From Gaiellasilicea sp963791905 (GTDB taxonomy: Bacteria > Actinomycetota > Thermoleophilia > Gaiellales > Gaiellaceae): a stretch of 64,000 bases of DNA. The notes under the pieces were generated by a model. The model made no database searches. It saw nothing but the letters and a program-made list of their open reading frames with translations, and was not told the DNA's origin. The stretch's first letter is position 1, and every line of letters starts with the position of its first letter. Location of the stretch: contig CAWBTX010000002.1 of NCBI GenBank assembly GCA_963791905.1, positions 372,001-436,000 of the forward strand, in the 5' to 3' direction. Below, in pieces: positions 37,545 to 47,520 of this stretch. Made by a program: the position numbers and the translations under genes.

Positions 37545-38407
37545 ATGGTCCACGAGCTGCCGCTCGAGCGGCGGACCCTGCACGGTCACTTCTCGCGCGA
37601 GCTCGAGCCGGTGCTGTCGATCGACTCCGGCGACTCCGTCCGCTTCGCGACGCCGAACTCCGGCTGGTTCCTCGAATCGGGCGAGCGGTTCGCCGAGCAC
37701 GACCCGGCTGTCGACACCGGTCACGCGCTGGCCGGGCCGATCGAGGTGCGCGGAGCGCAGCCGGGCGACACGCTCGCGGTTCGTATCGACGAGGTCCGGC
37801 CGGGCTCCTGGGGCTTCACGTTCGCCGGCGCCGTCGCACAGCATCCGGTGGGAGCTCGAAGAGGGCATCGGGCGAAGCACACGTCATGCGGTCCGGCTGG
37901 CGCCGTTCCTCGGCGTGCTCGGGATGCCGCCGCCCGAGGCCGGCATCCACTCGACGGCACCGCCCCGGCGCTCAGGCGGGAACATCGACTGCAAGGAGCT
38001 CGTCGCGGGAACGACGCTCTTCCTGCCGATCCCGGTCGAGGGGGCGCTGTTCTCGGCCGGCGACGGCCATGCCGCGCAGGGCGACGGGGAGGTCTCGGGG
38101 ACCGCGATCGAGTGCCCGATCGAGGCGCAGGTGACCCTCGACCTTCGCGAGGACCTGCGCCTCGAGTGGCCGATCGCGCGCGTCGACGGCGCGTGGCTCG
38201 CGTTCGGCTTCGACGAGCACCTCGGCCGTGCGGCGCGAGATCGCGGTCGACGGCATGGTCGAGCTGATGCAGCGCGAGCTCGAGGTGTCGCCGGACGACG
38301 CGCTCGCGCTCGCGTCCGTCGTCGTCGACCTGCGCGTGACGCAGGTCGTGAACGGCAGTCTCGGCGTGCACGCGGTGCTGCGCGACGACGCCTTTCTCGC
38401 CGCATGA
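37545..38407 (+). CDS. Acetamidase/formamidase family protein (frameshifted)
   Basis: ATG 37545, two bases after the E1 beta stop. LHGHFSRELEPVLSIDSGDS, VDTGHALAGPIEVRGAQPGD, ELVAGTTLFLPIPVEGALFS and AGDGHAAQGDGEVSGTAIEC are the family hallmarks, including metal/active-site Asp-His residues in GDGHAAQGDGE. Single-base gains near 37855 and 38230. About 286 residues. Releases ammonia from short amides in characterised members; its role inside a keto-acid dehydrogenase operon is unexplained. Confidence 0.85.
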
Positions 38408-39031
38408 GCGCGCCGGACGGTCGACCCGCCCTACCGGATCGTCACGGAGCGCCTCGTCCTCCGCTGCTGGAACCCCGAGGACGCTCCGCTTCTGAAGGAA
38501 GCCGTCGACTCGAGCCTCGACAGCCTGCGGCCGTGGATGCCGTGGGCCCGCGAGGAGCCGACGTCGCTCGAGGCGAAGGTGCAGGTGCTCCGCCGCTTCC
38601 GTGGGCGCTTCGACCTCGGGGAGGATTTCGTCTACGGGATCTTCGACCCGCACGAGTCTGAGGTCGTGGGCGGCACCGGCCTGCACACCCGCTCCGGGCA
38701 GACGCGGCTTCGAGATCGGGTACTGGATCCGGGACAGCCGGGCAGGGAACGGGCTCGCGACCGAGGCGTCGGCAGTACTCACGAGGGTCGCGTTCGATCT
38801 CTGCGAGCGTCGATCGCGTCGAGATCCGCGTCGACCCGACGCAACGCCGCCAGTCTCGCGATCCCACGGAAGCTCGGGTACACGGAGGAAGCGACGCTGC
38901 GTCGGGCCGCAGGCGCCGCGGGCGACCACGCGGACCTGACGCTCTTCACGCTCTTCGCCGACGAGCTCGCAGGCACGGCCGCGGTCGACGCGGAGTACAC
39001 CGCCTTCGACGCGCTCGGCGAACGCGTGTCT
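38404..39031 (+). CDS. GNAT acetyltransferase, RimJ/RimL type (frameshifted)
   Basis: ATG 38404 overlaps the acetamidase stop (ATGA). After a one-base gain at 38419 the reading is DPPYRIVTERLVLRCWNPED, SLDSLRPWMPWAREEPTSLE, EVVGGTGLHTRSG, FEIGYWIRDSRAGNGLATEA (acetyl-CoA pyrophosphate loop RAGNGLA), VEIRVDPTN and LAIPRKLGYTEEATLRRAAG. Further shifts near 38707 and 38815. It runs into the next domain without a clear stop; homologues of this kind usually end soon after AFDALGER. Confidence 0.75.
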
Positions 39032-39425
39032 GTGAGCCCGGAGCGGCTGCGGCTCTGGCTCGAGCGCGCCGAGCACGGTTACAGGATGCGCGACGCGGCG
39101 AGCGGCGAGCGCGTCGCCTGGGAGGACTCGCGCATCCGCGTCGTGCCGGTCGCCGGCGATCTCCTACCGTGCCGAGGCCGCCGCCGACGAGTCCTTCGAT
39201 CCAGGCAAGCGCCTGGCGCTCGTGCCCGAGCCGGACAACGAGCACGATCCGAACGCGATCGGGATCTGGAACGAGGCACGCACGCTCCAGGCCGGGTACG
39301 TGCCGGCGGCGGTCGCACCGGAGCTCACAGGCGACGAGCAGGCCGTGTCGCTCTGGCGGGTCGAGAGCGGTCTGCGGGTCCTGCTCGCTCCCGCCGACGC
39401 GTGGATCGGGACTCCGCGCATCTAG
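39026..39425 (+). CDS. HIRAN-domain protein (frameshifted, possibly fused to GNAT)
   Basis: In-frame GTG codons at 39026 and 39032 offer starts (VSPERLRLWLERAEHGYRMR). After a one-base shift near 39165 the core HIRAN segment appears: RLALVPEPDNEHDPNAIGIW followed by LQAGYVPAAVAPELTGDEQA. HIRAN domains bind DNA ends or 3' hydroxyls in HLTF/Rad5-type proteins; here no helicase is attached. Whether this is a separate gene or the C-terminus of a GNAT-HIRAN fusion depends on a possible lost stop near 39030. Confidence 0.65.
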
Positions 39426-39445
39426 GCTGGGTAGGCTGGGCCGCC

Positions 39446-40599
39446 GTGGCGTACGAGTTCAAGCTGCCCGACCTGGGCGAGGGGTTGACGGAGGGCGAGA
39501 TCGCCCGGTGGCTCGTGGCCGAGGGCCAGGAGATCGCCGAGGACGACCCGCTCGTCGAGATCCAGACCGACAAGACGACGGTCGAGATCCCGTCGCCTGC
39601 CGCCGGCACGGTGCGTCCGGATCCTCGTCGCCGAAGGCGACGTCGTCCCGGTCGGCACCGTGCTCGTGGAGATCGGCGCCGACGGCAACGGCGCCGCCGT
39701 CGGCCGCCGCCGCAACGCCCGGTACCGCGCGGAGGGACGAGCCCGAGCGCTTGTGTTGAAGCAACACAAGGCCACGCCGGACCGCGTTCAGGCCACGCCC
39801 CTCGTTCGCCGGCTCGCAGAGGAGCTCGGCGTCGATCTGGCCTCGCTGCAGGGCTCGGGGCCGAACGGGCGGATCGTCGAGGCCGACGTCCGAGGCGCGG
39901 CTGAGGGCGAGATAGTGTTGAAGCAACACAAGCTCTCTCCGGGAGCGGCGGAGGGCCGCCGCGAGCCTCTGCGCGGGGTGCGGCGGCAGATCGCCGAGCA
40001 CCTGACACGCGCGCACCGCGAGGTGCCCGCGGTGACGTTCGTCGAGGAGTGCGACTTCACCGGCGTCGACCTGCAGCTGCTCGTCCCGCTCGCGCTGAAG
40101 GCGGCCGCCGAGGCGCTGCGTGGAGTTCCCGGAGCTGAACGCGCGCCTCGAGGGCGACGCCATCGTGTACCTGGAGCGCTACGACCTCGGGCTCGCCGTC
40201 CAGACGACGCAGGGGCTCGTCGTCCCCGTCGTTCGCGGCTGCGACACAGCGTCCGTCGATCAGCTGGCGGCGGAGGCGGCCCGCCTCGCCGAGGCGGCAC
40301 GGGCCGGAACGCTGAAGCCGGAGGAGCTCCGCGGCGAGCACGTTCTCGATCACGAGCGCCGGCAGGCTCGGCGGCGTCTTCGTGACGCCGCTCGTCAACC
40401 ACCCCGAGGTCGGCGATCCTCGGCCTCCACCGGATCGGCCCGCGCCCCGTCGTCCGTGACGGCGAGATCGTCGTGCGCGAGATCGGCAACGTGTCGGTCA
40501 CGTTCGACCACCGCGTCGTCGACGGGGCGCGGGCGGCGGCGTTCACGCTCGAGCGTGATCGCGCGCCTGGAATCCGGCCTCTCCTCCTCCTCGTCCTAG
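39446..40599 (+). CDS. 2-oxoacid dehydrogenase dihydrolipoyl acyltransferase E2 (frameshifted)
   Basis: GTG 39446. Domains in order: lipoyl domain (EFKLPDLGEGLTEGEIARWL, lipoylated Lys in QTDKTTVEIPSPAAG); linker with LVLKQHK; peripheral subunit-binding domain ATPLVRRLAEELGVDLASLQ ... GPNGRIVEADV; linker with IVLKQHK; catalytic domain (RREPLRGVRRQIAEHLTRAH, LAVQTTQGLVVPVVRG, VSVTFDHRVVDGARAAAF with the HxxxDG site). Shifts near 39617, 40122, 40343, 40410 and 40552; about 380 residues. Takes acyl groups from E1. Both linkers carry the 21-nt palindrome. No E3 gene nearby. Confidence 0.88.
39750..39770 (+). repeat. 21-nt palindrome inserted in E2 linker 1
   Basis: CTTGTGTTG-AAG-CAACACAAG, perfect 9-bp arms. 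It occupies exactly seven codons (LVLKQHK) starting on a codon boundary between the lipoyl and subunit-binding domains. First of a pair; cores 162 nt apart. Confidence 0.85.
39912..39932 (+). repeat. 21-nt palindrome inserted in E2 linker 2
   Basis: ATAGTGTTG-AAG-CAACACAAG, a copy with two mismatches in the left arm. Exactly seven codons (IVLKQHK), in the same reading frame as the first copy, between the subunit-binding and catalytic domains. Confidence 0.8.
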
Positions 40600-40605
40600 A
40601 TCCTC

Positions 40606-41201
40606 CTAGTCGTCGTCGTCATCCCGGCCGCGGCCACCGAAGCGGCGGTCCTCGATCTGGGCGCGGATCTCGCCGCCGGGCCACTTGGTGCAGTGGACGT
40701 TCGCATAGGCGCTTCCGACCCGCATCGCGGCGAGGATCTCGTTGAGCGCGCCCGGCTCGATGCCCTGGCCGGCCGTCGGCGGCGGTCCAGCAGTCGACCG
40801 GGGCCGATCACGTCGGCCGCGTCGATCTCACCCTCGACCGTGCCCGAGTTCGGGCCCGGGCAAGCCGGTGTGCCGGCCGGGGGATTGGGCCAGTTGCTGC
40901 AGAGGAAGTACGAGATGCCGCCGTTGATCGCCCGCTTGCCGAAGTGGACGTGCGCCTGCAGGACGGTGCCCTCGAGCCCGGAGTAGCTGAGCTCGTACTC
41001 GAGCGAGTCGCCGTCGTTGCGACAGCCTCGCGCTGAACTCTCCGGTGGCGACGGTCGAGATGTCGGGGTTCTCCTCGTAGCCGGTCATCGGATCCGCATT
41101 GAAGTTCCGCGTGCCGCCGCCTGCAATGGCGAACGAAACGAAGCCCAGGACGTGCGATCACGGTTCCCAGGATTAGGCCTCGCAAAGCGAGTTTCCGACA
41201 T
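40606..41201 (-). CDS. Secreted CHRD-domain protein (frameshifted)
   Basis: Start near 41201 with GGAGG upstream; signal sequence LALRGLILGTVIA interrupted by a shift, then GFVSFAIAGGGTRNFNADPM. The CHRD (chordin) domain reads MTGYEENPDISTVATGEFSA, LEGTVLQAHVHFGKRAINGG, GISYFLCSNWPNPPAGTPAC, and SAYANVHCTKWPGGEIRAQI. It ends in a run of Asp after GGRGR. Paired cysteines suggest disulphides. CHRD proteins are extracellular with no known enzymatic role. Convergent with E2 (6 bp between stops). Confidence 0.75.
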
Positions 41202-41292
41202 ACCAACCTCCATCCTTCGGTCGTGGTCGGATAGGCCGCGGAAAAGCCGGGCCGCCGTCGGTCCCTACGCAGATACCCGCCCGGCGGATTGC

Positions 41293-41593
41293 CTACGCGG
41301 CGGCGAGCTCGCCGGCGAGGTGCGGCTCGAGCATCGCCTCGATCCGAGGCGCGCTCATGCGGCCCTCGATCCGGGCGACCGCCTGCTTGTCCTTGACCAG
41401 CACGAGCGTCGGCACGACGTCGACCTTGAAGCGCTTCGCGAGCTCGGGGTTCGCGTCGCACGTCGACCTGTCGGACGCGTAGCCGGTTCCGTTCCTTCCG
41501 GGCCAGGTGGGCGAGCAGGCTCTCCATCCGGCGAGCCGGGCCCGACCGCTCGGACCAGAAGAACACCAACATCGGTCGCACGTCGTCGCTCAC
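41293..41593 (-). CDS. Thioredoxin-fold protein lacking the CxxC motif (frameshifted)
   Basis: GTG 41593. PMLVFFWSERSGPARRMESL aligns with the thioredoxin active-site region, but CGPC is replaced by SGPA. The rest is canonical: CDANPELAKRFKVDVVPTLV with the cis-Pro loop, then VLVKDKQAVARIEGRMSAPR. One-base gain near 41463. About 99 residues. It cannot perform dithiol exchange as read; a chaperone-like or binding role is inferred. One Cys (DCDANP) remains outside the active site. Confidence 0.78.
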
Positions 41594-41704
41594 TGCTCTC
41601 CTCCTGAGTCGGGCACGTCCGCGAGTGGCGTGTTGTATCCCCTGAAAACGCTCGACCGAAACGCGGACGGGACCCGAGGCCGACCGCTTCTACACTGAGT
41701 CGCG

Positions 41705-42127
41705 ATGGGTGACTGGTACACGATCGGCCTGGCCCTCGGGCTCGGCCTCGCGATCGGCGTCCTCCTCGCTGGCGTCTTGTCGCCGACGCCGCTCGGCCGC
41801 ATCGCCGCGGTCGTGTTGGCGGGCGCGATCGGTGCCGCAGTCGGGCTGCTCGTCGGCGACTGGACGGAGATCGTCGCCGGCGTGGCCGGCGGCGTCATCG
41901 GCGCGACGGCCGGCGATCGTGGTCGTCTCCGGGCGCGCTTCGACGAGGCGGCACGCGCGGAGGCCTCGCGCTGATCGTCACGCTCGCCGCGCTGGCCCTG
42001 GCAGCGCTCGCGTTCGTCCCGCTCGTCGGCTACGTGACCGGCGGTCGTCCTGCCCGCCCTCGCCACGCGCCTGCGGCGTGCACAGGGCGAACGGTATGCC
42101 GGCCTGCGCTCGCTGGCCAAGGACTGA
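41705..42127 (+). CDS. Small polytopic membrane protein (three frameshifts)
   Basis: ATG 41705: YTIGLALGLGLAIGVLLAGV, IAAVVLAGAIGAAVGLLVGD, EIVAGVAGGVIGATA, then with single-G gains near 41909, 41931 and 42048: ALRRGGTRGGLALIVTLAAL, ALALAALAFVPLVGYVTAVV, ending RRAQGERYAGLRSLAKD. Reassembled about 139 residues with glycine-zipper helices. An alternative is a truncated 89-residue first frame, but the downstream hydrophobic segment has no start of its own, so one protein is more likely. Function unknown. Confidence 0.6.
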
Positions 42128-42128
42128 G

Positions 42129-43465
42129 CCGACGGCTGCGCGGAAGCTGATCCTCATCGTGATCGACGGGCTGACGCCGTCGATGTTCGAGAGCGCCGTC
42201 GGCGACCGGAGCGACGCCGGCGCTGACCTTTCTCGCGGAGCAGGGCTCCTACCGCCGCGCGGCGTCCACGTTCCCGTCGCTCACGCCGGTCTGCCTCTCC
42301 TCGCTCGCGACGGGCGCGCATCCCGACGTGCACGAGATCCCACACCTCGTCTGGTACCACCGCGGCGAGCAGCGCGTGGTCGAGTACGGCTCCTCCTTCG
42401 GCGCCGTCGTCGCAGCCGGCACGCGCCGCTCGCTCCAGGACACGATCTACGAGCTCAACGCGAGCCACCTCGGTCGGGAAGCGGTGACGGTCTACGAGGC
42501 GCTCGAGGACGCCGGCCTGACGACGGCGGCGATCAACATCACCTGCTATCGCGGCACGCACACCGCACCGGCCGACCGTCCGGATGCTCACGCGCCCGGC
42601 CTACGGCCCGAAGCGCTTCTTCTTCTACAGCTTCTTCGAGTCGGATACGACCGGCGCGCCGCTCGCGGTGCGGAACAGGGCGGCCGGCACGATCGACGCC
42701 TACGCCGCCTCGGTCGGGCGCTGGCTCGTCACCCGTGACGGCTTCGACTTCCTCGCCTTCTACCTCTCCGACTACGACTACGCCTCGCACGCGTAGGGCC
42801 CGACGCTGCGCACGAGGCGCTCGCGCGCTGCGACGCAGCGATCGGGTCGCTGATCGAGGCTGCGGGCGGCGAGGAGGAGTTCCTCGAGCGCTACGCAGTC
42901 ATCCTCTGCTCCGACCACGGCCAGACCGACGTCACCGAGGTGGCGCGGCTGCAGGAGCACCTGCCGGACGAGCTCGTCCTCGCCTCGAACCGGGCGGGGA
43001 TGGTCTACACCGGAGCGAGACCCGTCCGAGCTCGCGGCGCGCCTCGACGGCGTCGCCGCGGTCGAGGTCGTCCTCTACCGCGAGGGCGACGAGGCTGTCG
43101 CCCGGCGAGACGGCGAGGAGCTCCGGTTCCGCCGCGGCGACGACGGCTTCACGACGAGCGGGCGATCCGGCGCATCCTCGCGTTACCCGGACGGCCTCGA
43201 ACGCGCCTGGGCGGCGCTCGCGAACCCGAACGCGGGCGAGCTCGTGATCTCCGCCGCACCGGGATGGGAGTTCGCAGACCTCGGCGGCCGCCACCACGCG
43301 GGCGGAGGTTCCCACGGCTCGCTCGGCACCGGCGACTCGGAGGTGCCGATGCTGACGATCGGGCTCGAGCCGCCGCCGGCGTCGATCACCGGCGTGATGC
43401 CGCTCGCCCTCGCCCACTTCGGCGTCGCGCCGCCGCCGTACGCGCGCGCGCTCGTCACCGCATGA
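42129..43465 (+). CDS. Alkaline-phosphatase-superfamily phosphodiesterase/nucleotide pyrophosphatase (frameshifted)
   Basis: Start unresolved near 42129. KLILIVIDGLTPSMFESAVG (first metal Asp), ASTFPSLTPVCLSSLATGAH (nucleophile Thr/Ser and metal ligands), HPDVHEIPHLVWYHRGEQRV, FLAFYLSDYDYASHA, AVILCSDHGQTDVTEVARLQ and HHAGGGSHGSLGTGDSEVPM (metal His pair). Shifts near 42225, 42580, 42795, 43018 and 43165; the apparent TAG at 42794 is a product of one of them. About 440 residues. Cleaves phosphodiester or nucleotide pyrophosphate bonds in the family. Confidence 0.78.
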
Positions 43466-44099
43466 AGTCGCAGGCGCTAGCCTGCTCGACCAGCTCCGCC
43501 GGCAGGGCGTGCGGGACGAGCGGGTGCTCGACGCGATCGCGCGCGTGCCGAGGGAGGAGTTCGTGCCGGAGCAGCTGCGCAGCGCTCGGCCTATCGCGAC
43601 GACGCGCTGCCGATCGGGTACGGCGCGACGATCTCGCAGCCGACGATGGTCGCCCGCATCTGCGAGGAGCTTCGCGCTCGAAGGCGGCGAGCGCGTGCTC
43701 GACGTCGGCACCGGCTCCGGCTACCAGGCGGCCGTGCTCGCCGAGCTCGCCGCCGAGGTCGTCTCGATCGAGCGCGTGCCCGAGCTGGCCGCGCGCAGCC
43801 CGCGAGACGCTCGTGCGGACGGGCTACGGCGCGCGTCGAGGTGTTCGTCGGCGACGGCACGCTCGGCGTGCCCGAGCGGGCGCCGTACGACGCGATCGCG
43901 GTCGCCGCCGCCGCCCCGGAGCCGCCGCCGGCGCTCTACGACCAGCTCGCCGTGGGCGGCCGGCTCGCGGTGCCGGTCGGGCAGCCGGCGCGGGCAGCGG
44001 CTCGAGATCGTCACCCGCGGGCCGGACGGGCCGGCGGTCGTCCGCTCGGTGCCGTGCCGGTTCGTGCCGCTCGTCGGCCGGGAGGGATTCGCCGAGTAG
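43462..44099 (+). CDS. pcm: Protein-L-isoaspartate O-methyltransferase (frameshifted)
   Basis: ATG 43462 in an ATGA overlap. LLDQLRRQGVRDERVLDAIA, RVPREEFVPEQLR, ALPIGYGATISQPTMVARIC (family signature), ERVLDVGTGSGYQAAVLAEL (SAM motif I), APYDAIAVAAAAPEPPPALY and GGRLAVPVG. Shifts near 43480, 43585, 43675, 43800, 43833 and 43993. About 208 residues. Repairs isoaspartyl damage using S-adenosylmethionine. Confidence 0.85.
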
Positions 44100-44126
44100 C
44101 CGTCTGCGGACAGTTCACCCAGCCGG

Positions 44127-44622
44127 GTGAGGGCGCCGGCGGTCGCCGCTGCTACGCTCGCGCGGTCGCCTCATGGAGCGCTCCGCCAGCACGTCCGCGC
44201 CTCGCGCGCGATCGGTCGCACGCGCGGTGCGCTCGGCCGCCGCCACAACTGGCTGCAGCTCATGCGGTTCTGCATCGTCGGCTCGAGCGGCTACGTCGTC
44301 AACCTCGCCGTCTTCGTCGTGCTGGTCGAGGGCTTCGGCTCTCCACTACCTCCTCGCGGCGACGTGCTCCTTCCTCGTCGCGGTGACGAACAACTACACG
44401 TGGAACCGACTGTGGACGTTCCGCGGCCAGCGAGGCCACGTCGCCTACCAGGGCCTCCGGTTCCTGATCGTGTCGATCGTCGCGCTCGACGCGAACCTGC
44501 TGATCCTGCACGGGCTCGTGCAGCTCGGGTGGCCGAAGGTGCTCGCGCAGGCGGTTGCGATCATTCTCGTCACGCCCTTGAACTTCGTGGGAAACAAGCT
44601 CTGGTCGTTCCGCTTGCGGTAG
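44127..44622 (+). CDS. GtrA-like membrane protein (frameshifted)
   Basis: GTG 44127 chosen because it requires a single +1 shift (near 44340). HNWLQLMRFCIVGSSGYVVN, LAVFVVLVEGFG, LLAATCSFLVAVTNNYTWNR, LWTFRGQRGHVAYQGLRFLI and ILVTPLNFVGNKLWSFRLR give the four-helix GtrA pattern (TWNR and NFxxNKxW signatures). GtrA proteins help flip polyprenyl-linked sugars, fitting the glycosyltransferase-like genes that follow. Confidence 0.82.
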
Positions 44623-44627
44623 CGCTG

Positions 44628-46345
44628 CGGCGCTCGCGCTCGCAGGGCCCGCGGCGGCGGGCACGACCCCGACGGCTCCCGTCTACGACGCCGAAGGGCC
44701 GACTCGTCGAGACGCCGTTCGCACCCTCGGAGGGCGCCGCCCGGCTGACCGAGGACGAGGCGATCGCCATCTTCCGCCGCCACCCCAAGGTCGCGGACTG
44801 GCTCGAGCGCTACCCGCCGAAGCCGCAGACGGAGGCGGAGTTCCGACCGGCCACGGCCGAGTGGGTCGTGAAGATGTGGTCGGGCAAGGCGGGCCAGATC
44901 GCGCTCGGAAAGGTCGACGACGCCACCGGCGCCGTGCGCGAGGCGTGGACCGGCCCCCAGGTGGCGTGGACGATGGCGCGGGGAGGCACCGGCGCGTTCG
45001 GCGGGCGCACGATCAACACGCCGTGGGTGTGGCTGACCTTCTGCGCGGCGTTCCTCGCTCGGCCTCGCCGACTTCCGCCGCCTGCGCTCGCTGCGGAACC
45101 TCGACCTGCTCGCGCTGCTCTCGTTCACGGTCTCGCTGCGCTTCTTCAACGAGGGCGAGATGTTCTGGAGCGCGCCGCTCGCGTACCCACCGCTCGTCTA
45201 CCTCCTCGCTCCGCTGCATCTGGATCGCCCGGACCGACCGGCCGCCCCGCGCCGCGCGGCCCGGTCTGGCCGGTGTGGCTCCTCGCCGCGGCAGCCGTGT
45301 TCCTCGTCGGCTTCCGCATCGGCCTGAACGTCGAGGCGCCGCGCAGCGTGATCGACGTCGGCTTCGCCGGAGTGATCGGCGGACAGAGGATCGCGAACGG
45401 ACAGAGCCCCTACGGGAACATGCCGGAGCAGGGCGACCTGAAGCCGTGCGGCCCTGCCGACGCGGAAGGGCGAGATCCGCGAGCGCATCCAGACGAACGG
45501 GCGCTGCGAGGCGTCGAACGCGCGCGGCGACACGTACGGGCCCGGTCTCGTACCTCGCCTACGTGCCCGGCTACCTCGTCTTCGGCTGGACGGGGAAGTG
45601 GGACGAGCTGTGGGCGGCGCACGCGACCTCGCTCCTCTTCGACGGGCTCTGTCTCGTCGGGCTCGCGCTCGTCGGGCGTCGCTTCGGCGGGAACCGGCTC
45701 GCGGCGACGCTCGCCTTCGCGTGGGCCGCCTATCCGTTCACGCTGTACGCGTCGAACTCGAACACGAACGACACGATCATGCCGGCGCTCCTGATCTTCG
45801 GCTTCTGGCTCGCGTCGTCGCCGTGGGCGCGCGGTGCCGCGGTCGCCCTCGCCGGCTGGACGAAGTTCGCGGCGCTCATCCTCGCGCCGCTCTGGCTCGC
45901 CTATCCGCGCGGCTTGCGCGTCCCCGACCGCCGCTACGTCGCCGGCTTCGCCGTCGCGACCCTCGCCGCCTTCAGCATCCTGCTGCTCGAGCCCGATCCG
46001 CTCCACGCCGCGCGGGTCTTCGCCGAGCGCACGCTTCGGCTTCCAGCTCGACCGCGAGTCGCCGTTCTCGATCTGGGGCTGGGGCCAGTACCACGCCGCC
46101 GGCGTTCCCGATCTGCACCTCGTCCAGCAGGCGCTGCAAGCGCTGCTCGTCGGGTCCGCGCTCCTGCGTCGCGTTCGTGCCGCGGCGTGCGCTCTCCGCT
46201 ACGGCTCGCCGCGCTCACCGCCGCGCTGCTGATCGGCTTCGAGCTCGTCCTGACGCACTGGTTCTATCTCTACATCCCGTGGTTCTTCCCGTTCGTCGCC
46301 TTCGCCGTCCTGTCCGGCCGTGATCGCGTCGCGCCGGTTCACTAG
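44628..46345 (+). CDS. Polytopic membrane glycosyltransferase-like protein (frameshifted)
   Basis: Start unresolved just after the gtrA stop; signal-like ALALAGPAAAGTTPTAPVYD. An extracytoplasmic domain follows (TEDEAIAIFRRHPKVADWLE, VVKMWSGKAGQIALGKVDDA), then many helices: NLDLLALLSFTVSLRFFNEG, VWLLAAAAVFLVGFRIGLNV, and IGGQRIANGQSPYGNMPEQG. WDELWAAHATSLLFDGLCLV and AYPFTLYASNSNTNDTIMPA resemble GT-C/GT87 enzymes. At least six shifts. About 560 residues. Acceptor and donor unknown. Confidence 0.65.
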
Positions 46346-47520
46346 CGGCGTCGCGCTCGGCGCGGCCGTCGTCTTCCTCGTCAGCTGGGCGCTCGCGCAC
46401 TCGGGGCCGCTGAACGACGACCAGATCGTCGACACCCCCGTCTACGAGCGCTACGGGAACCTGATGGAGCGCGGGCGAGATGCCCTACCGCGACTTCCGG
46501 CTCGAGTATCCGCCCGGGGCGCTGCCGGTTTTCGTGTTGCCCGCGCTCTGACGACCGAGCGAGGCAACCAGCGGCGTACCGCGGAGCATTCGAGGGCCTG
46601 ATGGTGCTTCCTCGGGCTCGCTCTCGATCGTGCTCGCGGCCGTGCTCCTGCAGGGCCTGCGGGCCTCGCAGGCGCGCGTGACCGCGGCACTGCTCGGCGA
46701 TCGCGGTCTTCCCGCTCCTGCTCGGGTCGGTCGTCCTGACGCGTTTCGACCTCTGGCCGGCCACGCTCGACGCTCGCCGCGCTGGCCGCGCTCGTCTGGG
46801 AGCGGGACCGGCTCGGCTTCGGACTGCTCGGGCGTGGCGGTGGCGGTCAAGCTCTATCCCGGCGTGATCGCTCCGCTCGCCCTCGCCGTACGTCTGGCGG
46901 CGGCGACGGCCGCCGCGAGGCGCTCGTGTGCCTCGGCGTGCTCGCGGGCCGTCGTCCTCCTCGTGTTCGTCCCGTTCCTCGCCCTTGCGCCCGACGGAGT
47001 CGCGCACAGCATCGGCAGGCAGCTCGGCCGGCCGCTGCAGATCGAGAGCCTCGCCTCCGGCCTCTTCCTGGCCGCCCACCAGGTCGACAGGGCTCGACAT
47101 CGAGATGCGGTCGAGCCACGGCTCGCAGAACCTCGAGGGCACCGGGCCGGCCGTTGCCGCGGTCCTGCTCAGCCTCGTCCAGCTGGCCGTGCTCGTCTGG
47201 ATCTGGTGGCGGCGGCCGGGCACGGCGGAGGAGCTGCGTTCGCTGGAGCGCCGCCGCCGTGGTCGCGTTCGTCGCGCTCGGGAAGGTGCTCTCGCCGCAG
47301 TTCCTGATCTGGCTCGCGCTGCTCGTCCCTCTCGTCGGCGGCAGGCGCGGGGTCCGCGCGTCGGGGGCTGCTCGCGGTCGCGCTCGTCCTGACGCAGCTC
47401 TGGTTCCCGTCGCGCTACTGGGAGCTCGCGCTCGAGTTCGACGCGCTCGCCTCGTGGCTCGTGCTCGCGCGCGACGTCGTCCTCGTCGGCGTGCTCGTCG
47501 TGCTCGGCGACGTCCGCTAG
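46320..47520 (+). CDS. Glycosyltransferase 87 (DUF2029) family membrane protein (frameshifted)
   Basis: GTG 46320. FTSGVALGAAVVFLVSWALA, VDTPVYERYGNLMERG, MPYRDFRLEYPPGALPVFVL (the YPPG/EYPP motif of DUF2029 mannosyltransferases), LTRFDLWPATLTL (RFDxxPA motif), VAVAVKLYPGVIAPLALAVR, and KVLSPQFLIWLALLVPLVGG. These are the classical PimE/GT87 landmarks. About ten shifts. About 395 residues. Uses polyprenyl-phosphate sugars in characterised members. TAG shares CTAG at 47517-47520 with ymdB. Confidence 0.8.

Noticed and set aside
42794..42796. In-frame TAG inside the phosphodiesterase, considered as recoding (pyrrolysine or readthrough)
   Set aside because: Family sequence resumes only in a different frame right at this point, so the TAG is produced by an indel. 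The Rdx UGA differs because the frame is unbroken on both sides.
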